Source: Alphaproteobacteria bacterium (GTDB taxonomy: Bacteria > Pseudomonadota > Alphaproteobacteria > UBA6615). From it: a stretch of 64,000 nt of DNA. Under the pieces are notes generated by a model. It was not told where the DNA came from and did not search any database. It was given only the letters and a program-made list of their open reading frames with translations. Within the stretch, counting starts at the first letter, position 1, and each line of letters opens with the position of its first letter. Below are positions 53,926 through 61,514 of this stretch, one piece after another. Position numbers and translations under genes: made by a program. The stretch lies in assembly GCA_011087645.1 (NCBI GenBank), contig JAALLF010000003.1, positions 62,001 through 126,000 on the forward strand, written 5' to 3'.

Positions 53926-54336
53926 CTATGCGGACGGGGCGATAAACTCGACGCGGATACCGCCGGGAATCTCACACATCAAATGCTGGATCGGGCCGCC
54001 GCCCAATGGCTCGGGTGCAAACTCAATCACCACATCGTCGGTCGATTGAAGTTTGTTATGAAGCGCATCCAAGGCGGCTTGGGTTTCGACCTGCAGAGCA
54101 AGATGGTGCAGTCCGATTACATTCTTGCGGTTGAACGTCACCGCTGTTTCCGGGTCTGTCGCCTGCCATAAAGTGACCATAATGGCGCCGTCACTGACGA
54201 AGACCGCGGGATATTCGGGGCGTTCGCCGACTTGGGCAAAGCCGAGGGTATCAATGAAAAACCGACGGGTCTTATCCAAATTCGGCACGGTAAGGCCGAT
54301 ATGATGGGCGCCTTGAGTGAGAGCTGTACTCGACAT
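53926..54336 (-). CDS. VOC family (glyoxalase-like) protein
   Basis: 136 residues from the ATG at 54336 (AAGGAG seven bases upstream). Two beta-alpha-beta-beta-beta modules: HHIGLTVPNLDKTRRFFIDTLGF and GLHHLALQVETQAALDALHNKL, with metal-ligand candidates His in HHIGL, His in LHHLAL and Glu in RVEFI. The length fits glyoxalase I, fosfomycin-resistance proteins and dioxygenase-like relatives; I cannot choose among them. First gene of a two-gene unit with the fused reductase (46 bases apart). Confidence 0.87.
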   Translation of the reverse strand: MSSTALTQGAHHIGLTVPNLDKTRRFFIDTLGFAQVGERPEYPAVFVSDGAIMVTLWQATDPETAVTFNRKNVIGLHHLALQVETQAALDALHNKLQSTDDVVIEFAPEPLGGGPIQHLMCEIPGGIRVEFIAPSA

Positions 54337-54447
54337 GGTTTTTCTCCTTAGTTGGGGGCTCAACCAATTCAGGTGATGCCCGTAGCTGCGATACCGCGTA
54401 ATTTGGCGCTTTCCCAATCGAAGAAGAATAGGTTATTTACGCAATTA

Positions 54448-54470
54448 ATTATTACGATATTTGGAATAAT
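54448..54470. promoter_or_regulatory. LysR-type operator candidate
   Basis: Perfect inverted repeat ATTATT-N11-AATAAT, containing the T-N11-A core of LysR-family boxes. It ends two bases before the ATG of the regulator gene and lies about 110 bases upstream of the divergent VOC gene, suiting autorepression plus activation of the VOC-reductase unit. Confidence 0.5.
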
Positions 54471-54472
54471 AG

Positions 54473-55372
54473 ATGGATCGTCTTCAGACCATGACGGTAT
54501 TTGTCGCGGTTGCCGAGGAAGCCGGGTTTGCCGCGGCGGCGCGGCGATTGCACATGTCGCCACCGTCGGTCACGCGCGCAGTCGGTGAGTTGGAGGCGCG
54601 ACTGGGTGCCCGCCTACTCCACCGCACGACCCGTGCGGTGCGGCTTACCGATGCCGGCGAGCGCTATTTGGCCGATTGCCAGCGGATTCTGCTGGAAATC
54701 GAGGAGGCGGACGGTCAGGCCGCCGGCATCCACGCCACGCCGCAGGGAACGGTATCATTAACTGGGTCGGCCCTGTTCGGGCGTATCGTGTTGACGCCTA
54801 TACTCGTTGATCTTTTGGAACGCTACCCGGAAATCTCCATCAACACCTTTTTTGTCGATCGGGTAGTGAACCTTATCGATGAGGGCATTGATATTGCTGT
54901 TCGGATTGCTGAGTTGCCGGACTCCTCGCTCGCCGCGATCCGGGTCGGTAGCGTACGCCCGGTGTTGTGTGCGTCGCCGGACTATCTCGCAACGGCCGGT
55001 AGTCTCGAGACACCCAACGATTTGGCTGCGCACGATACGATCGATTTCGTCAATATAATGCCGCACGACGAATGGGTGTTCGAACACGACGGTAAAAGCC
55101 AAGCGCATAAAACACGATCGCGGCTTCGCGCGAACAATGCCGACGTAGCGATCGCCGCGGCGGTCGTCGGTCGCGGGATTACCCGAGTGCTTTCCTATAT
55201 GGTCGCACCGCAGTTAGAGAGCGGTGAGTTGGAAATAGTGTTACCCGAATTTACACCGCCCGCGGTGCCAGTTCATGTCGTCCACAAGGAGCAGGGGCAG
55301 ACATCGGGCCGGGTACGCGCCGTGGTTGACCACCTGGCGGATCGATTGCGTCGGGTGCCGGCTCTCAGTTGA
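54473..55372 (+). CDS. LysR family transcriptional regulator
   Basis: 299 residues. Winged helix at residues 1-60 (FVAVAEEAGFAAAARRLHMSPPSVTRAVGELEARLG), then a periplasmic-binding-protein-like effector domain. It resembles the group of regulators with DGQAAGIHATPQGTVSLTGSALFGR. It is divergent from the VOC/reductase unit, which it probably controls; the effector is unknown. No clear ribosome binding site stands before the ATG because an inverted repeat occupies the position. Confidence 0.9.
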   Translation: MDRLQTMTVFVAVAEEAGFAAAARRLHMSPPSVTRAVGELEARLGARLLHRTTRAVRLTDAGERYLADCQRILLEIEEADGQAAGIHATPQGTVSLTGSALFGRIVLTPILVDLLERYPEISINTFFVDRVVNLIDEGIDIAVRIAELPDSSLAAIRVGSVRPVLCASPDYLATAGSLETPNDLAAHDTIDFVNIMPHDEWVFEHDGKSQAHKTRSRLRANNADVAIAAAVVGRGITRVLSYMVAPQLESGELEIVLPEFTPPAVPVHVVHKEQGQTSGRVRAVVDHLADRLRRVPALS

Positions 55373-55387
55373 GGGCGATTGGCGCAA

Positions 55388-55792
55388 TCATTGCTGATCG
55401 ATTTTTCGCACCGCTGTCAGGTCGGTAAGCCAGTGCTGTTCCGAGCGGGACCAGACCTGCAGCTTGGGAATGAGTTCGTTTCGTTGGCGAATAGTGCCGA
55501 CGCGAATGCCGTGGACTTTCGGCCCGTCGCCCTGGGATGTCGAATAAATGGGTGAGCCGCATTCGGGACAGAACGCCTGTTCGCGAGCCGCGCCGCTCTC
55601 CGCCGTTTTCACATAAATCTTCGGTGTGCCGGACCGCAGGGCAAATGAGTCTTCGCGGCTAAGAGCGACGGTGCGGAACGCCGAGCCCGATAGAGATTGG
55701 CAGTCTGTGCAGTGGCAGATGATGACTTTGTCGGGGTCGATTTCCGCCTCGTAGGTAATATTGCCACAGTGGCAAGCGCCATCGATTTCCAT
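55388..55792 (-). CDS. GFA family protein (glutathione-dependent formaldehyde-activating type)
   Basis: 134 residues with the zinc-binding cysteines of the GFA/CENP-V fold: GACHCGNITY, ICHCTDCQ and CPECGSPIY. Members of the family bind zinc; a role in activating formaldehyde with glutathione was shown only for a few. It begins nine bases after the stop of the small lysine-rich gene, and TAAGG at that gene's end serves as ribosome binding site. Confidence 0.87.
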   Translation of the reverse strand: MEIDGACHCGNITYEAEIDPDKVIICHCTDCQSLSGSAFRTVALSREDSFALRSGTPKIYVKTAESGAAREQAFCPECGSPIYSTSQGDGPKVHGIRVGTIRQRNELIPKLQVWSRSEQHWLTDLTAVRKIDQQ

Positions 55793-55801
55793 AAGCGAGC
55801 C

Positions 55802-55981
55802 TTATTCGCTCAAAGTATCGTCGTTGTTGCGTTCTGCCGGCTGGTCGTCATCGGTCGGGGCAAGAGAGTCGGCATTCTGGGCCATGGCCGCTTTCTTAGC
55901 TTCGGCTTTAGCAGCTTTTTTTTCAGCCTTGCGCCGCTCACGGTCAAGTTTCTCGAACTTGTAGTTTGTTTTGCGCGCCAT
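55802..55981 (-). CDS. Small lysine-rich protein (59 aa), first gene of the GFA unit
   Basis: 59 residues, MARKTNYKFEK at the start, then a highly charged Lys/Ala/Glu helix and an acidic tail ending DDTLSE. AGAGGGG lies five bases before the ATG, a strong site. Small proteins with this MARKxNYxFE start and charged helix are widespread in alphaproteobacteria; function unknown. It stops nine bases before GFA, so the two are translated from one message. Confidence 0.75.
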   Translation of the reverse strand: MARKTNYKFEKLDRERRKAEKKAAKAEAKKAAMAQNADSLAPTDDDQPAERNNDDTLSE

Positions 55982-56157
55982 AGCGGCCCCTCTGTTGGTG
56001 TGTCACCGTGGCCAAGTGGCACCACGAAACCGACGTTTTGCTGTTGTATCACGCTTGTTGTGAAAATACCCGCACAGTGACTCAGATGTGAACAGGTGAT
56101 AGCGGGCACAGGGATTGATATGCTCGCGTCCGAACCTCAGGCAGGAAAATACGCGCG

Positions 56158-56943
56158 ATGAAAGAGAAAATAATTGAAATCGAAACGCCGGATGGGCGAA
56201 TGGAGACCTTCATCACCCACCCAGAGCAGGATGGACCCTTCCCACCGGTCATCGTCTTTATGGATGTATGGGGCGTGCGCGAGCAGCTATTCGATATCGC
56301 GCGGCGTATTGCGACGGTCGGTTATACTGTTGCGGTGCCGAACTGCTACTATCGCAAGGGTGGAATCACCTTCGATTTCCGGCACCCAGATGGCAAAACG
56401 ATTTCGCTGAAGGCTCTCGACGCGGCGGAGCAGGAGCGCATTCTCGCCTTTTTGTCCCATCTTACCGACGATCTCGCCGTCTCTGACACGGGCGCGGTAT
56501 TGGATTATCTGGCAACCGATGCGGCGGTACGGCCCGGTCCCGCGGGATCGGTGGGCTATTGTTTGGGCGGTCGCCTTGTGGTTCGGGCAGCGGGCGCTTT
56601 CCCCGATGCGTTTCGTGCCAGCGCCAGTCTTCACGGCACACGCCTGGTCACCGATGCACCGGATTCACCTCATTTGGAAGCATTGCGGATGAAGGGTGAA
56701 ATCTATTGTGGCTATGGTGAGCTCGACCATTATACGCCGCCCGATGTGATCGCGGCCGTTCGAGATTCGTTTAGCGGTGCAGCGGTCGATTATAGCGACG
56801 AAGTCCACGGCCAGGTCGATCATGGCTATGCCATTCCCGACCGCGATGTCTTCGACAAAGCGGCTGCGGAGCGGGACTGGGTGCTGATCTTTGCGATGTA
56901 CCATCGCCAACTGCGTCCTTATGGGGACGCGCCGGCGTCGTAA
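56158..56943 (+). CDS. Dienelactone hydrolase family protein
   Basis: 261 residues. Alpha/beta hydrolase of the dienelactone hydrolase group: VIVFMDVWGVREQ oxyanion region, nucleophile Cys135 in VGYCLGGR, an Asp in GYGELDHYTP, and the catalytic His in HGQVDHGYAIP. The family hydrolyses dienelactone in chloroaromatic breakdown, but many members act on other lactones or esters. No other aromatic-pathway gene is coupled to it. It converges on the cupin gene with 12 bases between. Confidence 0.9.
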   Translation: MKEKIIEIETPDGRMETFITHPEQDGPFPPVIVFMDVWGVREQLFDIARRIATVGYTVAVPNCYYRKGGITFDFRHPDGKTISLKALDAAEQERILAFLSHLTDDLAVSDTGAVLDYLATDAAVRPGPAGSVGYCLGGRLVVRAAGAFPDAFRASASLHGTRLVTDAPDSPHLEALRMKGEIYCGYGELDHYTPPDVIAAVRDSFSGAAVDYSDEVHGQVDHGYAIPDRDVFDKAAAERDWVLIFAMYHRQLRPYGDAPAS

Positions 56944-56955
56944 AAAAAGGTTGGT

Positions 56956-57378
56956 TTAACGCGCCGGTGGGTCGCAAACCTCGGTACCCATTTCGGCGGG
57001 TACGGAAAACTCCAGCAGCTCGAATTGGTCCGAAGTACGGATTTCATTGTGGGGCAGGAAGCCCGGGATATAAACTGAATCACCTTCTTCCAGATGCACC
57101 GTTTCGCCATCGGCGAATTCCAGCTCCAGCCAGCCCTCGAGCATGTAGACGAATTGGCCTTCACATTTATGGTAGTGCCAGCCGGTTGGCTCGGATAGGC
57201 CAGCGGTCGCCGAGGTCTTTTGAACGCGCATATGGCCCTGGCTGGCGTCGGTGACGCCGAGGTCTACATACTTGAAGAAACTGCGGCGGCCCTTGACCAC
57301 ATTAGGGTCGGATTTGCGGGCGACGGCATATTCTCGAGATTCCTGGCTGTCTGCGGCGGCTGAAGCTTGGCTGGACAT
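56956..57378 (-). CDS. Cupin domain protein
   Basis: 140 residues; AGGGG lies upstream of the ATG. The barrel is in residues 45-140: GWHYHKCEGQFVYMLEGWLELEF, with His-x-His and Glu as metal ligands, then EEGDSVYIPGFLPHNE with the third His. The first 40 residues are a polar extension (ASAAADSQESREYAVARK) probably flexible. The role could be metal-dependent or ligand binding; substrate unknown. Confidence 0.85.
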   Translation of the reverse strand: MSSQASAAADSQESREYAVARKSDPNVVKGRRSFFKYVDLGVTDASQGHMRVQKTSATAGLSEPTGWHYHKCEGQFVYMLEGWLELEFADGETVHLEEGDSVYIPGFLPHNEIRTSDQFELLEFSVPAEMGTEVCDPPAR

Positions 57379-57545
57379 GGTATTTCCCCTCGATCATTGA
57401 GCTGGATTCGATCTATCTGTTTGATGGTAAAGCGGCGCTGGTTGGGCGGCAAGGGGATTACGCCTAGTCCCGATTCCCTTGCCTCCGTTCGTTCGGCACG
57501 ATTATGTTGAACCTCTCGCGAGTGCATTATTGGAGGGTATGATCC

Positions 57546-58211
57546 GTGCAACGTAGAAACATTACTCTGGCAGCGATTGTAACCCTCGTTTTGGCGGCTT
57601 GTGCTTCGCCCGAGCGGACGGCGCCGCCGGCATCCACAACTATTGACCGCGTGGTCGCGACCGATGTTGATGCCACCTGGAACGCACTGGTCGCAGGGAT
57701 CAACGGGCGCGATTTTGAGATAAATTCCACGACTAAAGAAAGCCGTACGATAAGAGTTCTCGTGCGGTCCGCCGCGCCGTCCCAATATGTCAATTGCGGT
57801 GAAATATCGGTTCGTTCGAAGCATCCGCAATTTGGTGATCGTAATTACGACTTCCCCGCGGCAAATTCGGCACGCTACTTGGTGGCCGACGACAAGGTCG
57901 ATGAATTGATCGATGTGGAGCGCCGGACCAGCTTAAACGCACTGGCGACCGTCCAACTTACACCGACCGGACAGGGCACACGGGTGAGTGTCGCCGCCAA
58001 TTACGTCATGAACTTCCGGACCCGTGAATTTGGCAACAATATTAAGGCGCGCAGTCTTGACGACAGCTTGAATTTTGCAAGCTTAGGAAGCGCCAGTCTA
58101 AGCGAACAGATCAGAGAAGGTTCGACCACAAAAACTGTAAAGATCGAGTGCCAACCGACCGGCGAGCTGGAGCGTCGGATCGTTGCCGCGCTTGGCAATA
58201 CCGTTGGCTGA
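57546..58211 (+). CDS. Lipoprotein, member 2 of the three-paralogue family
   Basis: 221 residues from a GTG with GGAGGG eight bases upstream. Signal peptide with a lipobox LAAC (Cys21), so it should be lipid-anchored, unlike the other two members. The shared domain carries TDVDATWNALV, NCGEISV, SKH-FGDRN, AANSARYLVAD, LIDVERRTSLNALA, LTPTGQGTRV, YVMNFRTREFG and ECQPTGELERRIVAALG. The two conserved cysteines are present. It is in tandem with member 3, 169 bases downstream. No function known to me. Confidence 0.82.
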   Translation: MQRRNITLAAIVTLVLAACASPERTAPPASTTIDRVVATDVDATWNALVAGINGRDFEINSTTKESRTIRVLVRSAAPSQYVNCGEISVRSKHPQFGDRNYDFPAANSARYLVADDKVDELIDVERRTSLNALATVQLTPTGQGTRVSVAANYVMNFRTREFGNNIKARSLDDSLNFASLGSASLSEQIREGSTTKTVKIECQPTGELERRIVAALGNTVG

Positions 58212-58380
58212 GTAGTCTAGAGGGTTATTCTTGGTAGATAAAATTAGTAATAAATTTTGCCTGTTGAAAACGTCTAATTATAAAATTTGAGGCATTAACT
58301 ATTATTTTTTAAGTTGTGTTAAAGCGGCTGTCTGAAAATCCAACTGTATCCGCGCTCTCAAACCCAGTTGGATTAAGTCG

Positions 58381-59049
58381 ATGCATAAACCGCTAATTGT
58401 TGCCGCCGCCACAGTCCTATCGTTCAGTGTAGTTCCGGAAACCATAGCGATGGAGGCGCAAGTCGCCGCCAGGACCATGGCCGTCGAGACTATGGTCAGA
58501 ACCGATTTCGACTCCACATGGGACGAACTGGCGAGCGAACTCGCCGGGCGTAACTATGAGGTCAACGCTCTGGCCAAAGAAGATCGCACCATGAAGGTGC
58601 TGTTCCGGGCCGAGATACCGTCCCACTATGTCGACTGCGGCGAAATATCGGTTAGTTCTAAGCACGCGCAGTTCGGCGACCGTAACTATAACTTCTTGGC
58701 GGCCAATTCAGTGCGATATCTGGTGGCCGACGAGGAAGTCGACGAACTTGTCGATGTCGAACGCCGCACTAGTCTCAACGCGATCGCGAATGTTTCCCTG
58801 ACACCGATGGGCCAGGGAACGATGGTGCGGGTCGATGCGATCTATGTGATGAAGTTTAGGACGCGCGAATTCGGCCGGAACATCGAAGCGCGCGCGTCCG
58901 ACGACACGTTGAACTTCGACAGTGCCGAGAGCGCCAGCACACGTGAAAGTATTCGGCAGGGCGCGACGTCTAAGCCGGTTACCGTCGAGTGTCGGGCAAA
59001 TGGTACGCTCGAGCGGAACATTGTGGCGGTGTTGGGTAATCCCAGTTAG
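58381..59049 (+). CDS. Exported protein, member 3 of the three-paralogue family
   Basis: 222 residues with a signal peptide (MHKPLIVAAA, cleavage likely near TIAME) and the family domain: TDFDSTWDELA, DCGEISV, SKH-FGDRNYNF, AANSVRYLVAD, LVDVERRTSLNAIA, LTPMGQGTMV, YVMKFRTREFGRN and ECRANGTLERNIVAVLG. It has no lipobox cysteine. Upstream is an AT-rich stretch with TTAA at 58295, 58309 and 58319 (N6 spacing between the last two), close to but not a perfect CtrA-type site. It precedes a Sel1 protein on the same strand. Confidence 0.82.
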   Translation: MHKPLIVAAATVLSFSVVPETIAMEAQVAARTMAVETMVRTDFDSTWDELASELAGRNYEVNALAKEDRTMKVLFRAEIPSHYVDCGEISVSSKHAQFGDRNYNFLAANSVRYLVADEEVDELVDVERRTSLNAIANVSLTPMGQGTMVRVDAIYVMKFRTREFGRNIEARASDDTLNFDSAESASTRESIRQGATSKPVTVECRANGTLERNIVAVLGNPS

Positions 59050-59111
59050 TCACTCTCCCCTCCTCGGTCGTGGCGGTTTTCCCGAGTCGCGATTTGTGCC
59101 AGCATGGCGCC

Positions 59112-60545
59112 ATGAAAATACTCTTTGTTTTGTTATGGCTGGCCGCTCTGGCGGTGCCGGCTAGCGCACAGAATTTCAAAACCGGTCTTGATGCTTATGA
59201 TCGCGGGGATTTCGCGACAGCCATAAAAGAATGGCAGCCGCTGGCCGAGCGCGGCGATGCCCGGGCCCAATTCAATTTGGGCGTTGTCCTGTTTAACGGG
59301 CAAGGCATACCACACGATCCGCTCAAGGCCGTTGAGTGGTATCGTGCGGCCGCTGATCAAGGTTACGGACCGGCCCAGGCTAACCTGTCCTTCATGTATG
59401 AAACTGGTCAGGGCCTACTGCAGAATTATATCGAAGCCTATAAATGGTCCACCTTGGCGGCCGACCACGGTGTTGATTCCAGTAAAACGCTCAGTAGCCT
59501 TGCCGCCAAAATGACCACCGAGCAGATTGCCACGGCAGAGCAGGCCGCCGCGGATTGGAGGCCGCGTCTTTCCGAAAATGCACCACCTCCACCGAGTAGC
59601 GCGGATGGCAACACGGTTGGCAACGCGCGCGCTGTTGCGCCGGCGGGGGGACCGTCGCGCGAACTGGTTCGGGAAGCTCAAACCCTGCTTAATTCACGCG
59701 GTTTTAATGTTGGCGCCGCAGATGGAGTGGCAGGTCGGCAAACGCGGGCGGCTGTTCGCGATTTCCAAGGCAAAAACGACCTGCCGGTCACAGGCGCTGT
59801 AGAGGAAGCGCTCATCGCTCAATTGGCGGCCGTCGCACCGGCTGCCTCGGTATCTTCAAACGAAAAGCCGGTCGCCCGGGGTGGAGAAGTTGCGGTTCAG
59901 AAGCCTGAAGAAAAGGTGCAGCCGGTTACAGCAACGCCAGCACCAGCTACAGAAGTCGCGGCCGTCCGACCGCAAGACTGCGACCGGCTCGCAGCGCATC
60001 CCGCCGATGTACTCCGCCCCCCGGATGTTGCCGGCGTGCCGTTTAGTGATATCGACGCCGATCGGGCGGTTAAAGCTTGTGAGGCGGCATTGGCGTTTAA
60101 CGCCGACGATATGCGTTACCAGTTGCAGTTCGCGCGTAGTTTACACAAGGCTGAACGGCTTGAAGAGGCGGTGGTTTACTATCAGCAAGCCGGTTTGCAG
60201 GGGCATCCGTTGGCCCAAAAGACCCTCGGTTTCGCTTATGCGAACGGCTTGGGGGTAACGCGAGATGAGGCCAAGAGTGCGCAGTGGCATCAAATGGCGG
60301 CCGAGCAGGGTGACGGCGATTCCCAGCAAAATATGGGTTATGTGTACGCAGCGGGGCAGGGGGTGCGTCAGGACATCATTCAGGCGCATATGTGGTATAA
60401 TATTGCTGCTGCGCACGAGAGTGCTGGCGCTGCGGAAAATCGAGACCGTTTAGCGGCCAGTATGACGGATGAGCAAATTGAGGAAGCGGAGCGCCGTGCG
60501 CTTGCCTGGTTTGATATTCATCTGGAGCCGGTAGACGCGCAATAA
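59112..60545 (+). CDS. Exported Sel1-repeat protein with peptidoglycan-binding domain
   Basis: 477 residues from the ATG at 59112, where the signal peptide (MKILFVLLWLAALAVPASAQ) begins. Residues 30-110 hold Sel1 repeats (FNLGVVLFNGQGIPHDP, FMYETGQGLLQNY); residues 182-227 are a peptidoglycan-binding type 1 domain (AQTLLNSRGFNVGAADG, TRAAVRDFQGKNDLPVTG); a Pro/Ala/Val-rich linker follows; residues 355-450 hold further Sel1 repeats (LGFAYANGLGVTRDEA, MGYVYAAGQGVRQD). It should sit in the periplasm bound to the cell wall and present Sel1 surfaces at both sides. Confidence 0.87.
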   Translation: MKILFVLLWLAALAVPASAQNFKTGLDAYDRGDFATAIKEWQPLAERGDARAQFNLGVVLFNGQGIPHDPLKAVEWYRAAADQGYGPAQANLSFMYETGQGLLQNYIEAYKWSTLAADHGVDSSKTLSSLAAKMTTEQIATAEQAAADWRPRLSENAPPPPSSADGNTVGNARAVAPAGGPSRELVREAQTLLNSRGFNVGAADGVAGRQTRAAVRDFQGKNDLPVTGAVEEALIAQLAAVAPAASVSSNEKPVARGGEVAVQKPEEKVQPVTATPAPATEVAAVRPQDCDRLAAHPADVLRPPDVAGVPFSDIDADRAVKACEAALAFNADDMRYQLQFARSLHKAERLEEAVVYYQQAGLQGHPLAQKTLGFAYANGLGVTRDEAKSAQWHQMAAEQGDGDSQQNMGYVYAAGQGVRQDIIQAHMWYNIAAAHESAGAAENRDRLAASMTDEQIEEAERRALAWFDIHLEPVDAQ

Positions 60546-60620
60546 TTGATTGCTTCTGGTCGATCACATAGGTGGTTGTGCCGTTCTGACGTCATCGAAA
60601 CCGATCGTGGGAGGGTTATC

Positions 60621-61496
60621 GTGGAAAAGTTCATCATTGAACCGCATTTCAGACTTCATGAATGGGTGGCGGAGGAACAAGGCTTCTTCAGAGAAGAGGG
60701 GCTCGACTACGAATTCCACGAGAAGGTGCGTTCCAGCGACGGGGCGATTCACAAAACCGAGGACAAGGTTGGCGCTTATCAGTCGATCGAAGAGGGCCGC
60801 GAATCTACGGTATCGTGCGCTTGTCATTGGACCGTGAATGTCGCCGCGTCGACTGGCCACACGCAGATATTCGCCGATGCCTATTCGGTGGCGCCGTCGG
60901 GAATATTTGTACCCGCGGAGTCTGACATAAAGACCGCTGAAGATCTTGCCGGTGTGCCGATTTCCGTCGGCTTCCAGTCGGGTAGCCACTATTCGACAAT
61001 CCAGACCCTCGAACGTTTTATGGACGCCGAGGATATCAATCTGTCGTTCCATGACGGCATGCTGTTCAACCGGATGGAATTGTTGATCGATGGCCAAGTG
61101 CCCGCCGCATCGCTATTCAGCGGGCCCTATTATTTCGCCGAACAATTGGGATTTCGAAAGATCGTCGATACCACCTTTATGATCGCGGCGAACATCAAGT
61201 CCGATACTAATCCTGAAGATATTCGAAAATATTATGCTGCCCTGAAAAAGGCTCAAATCGAAATTGACCTGCGGCCGGAACTCTACACCCACTATTACGC
61301 CAACGAATTCCCGGAGCGGTTTCAAGAGCGGATGGATACGCGGCGATGGGGCCCGGGCGAGCGGATCGTATTCGAGACCTATAGCAAAGAGACTTATGAG
61401 AAATCTTTCGAGTGGATTGCCGCGCACGAGATCTTTGCAGAGCACGAAATGGGGCACGGCGACTACGAAAAGGCGATTTTTACGCTCTCGCCCTAG
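60621..61496 (+). CDS. Signal-less substrate-binding-like protein (NMT1/THI5 type)
   Basis: 291 residues from a GTG at 60621 with GGGAGGG five bases upstream, a very good site; upstream in-frame codons lack one. The fold is that of periplasmic binding proteins of the NMT1/nitrate-taurine type (WVAEEQGFFREEGLDYEFHE, IPISVGFQSGSHYSTIQTLE, DAEDINLSFHDGMLFNRMELL), but there is no signal peptide, so it is probably cytosolic. Such proteins can be enzymes, for example thiamine-precursor synthases or decarboxylases, rather than transport components. No ABC genes adjoin. It converges on the flavin monooxygenase gene. Confidence 0.8.
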   Translation: MEKFIIEPHFRLHEWVAEEQGFFREEGLDYEFHEKVRSSDGAIHKTEDKVGAYQSIEEGRESTVSCACHWTVNVAASTGHTQIFADAYSVAPSGIFVPAESDIKTAEDLAGVPISVGFQSGSHYSTIQTLERFMDAEDINLSFHDGMLFNRMELLIDGQVPAASLFSGPYYFAEQLGFRKIVDTTFMIAANIKSDTNPEDIRKYYAALKKAQIEIDLRPELYTHYYANEFPERFQERMDTRRWGPGERIVFETYSKETYEKSFEWIAAHEIFAEHEMGHGDYEKAIFTLSP

Positions 61497-61514
61497 TTCC
61501 TTTTGGTCATCGGC

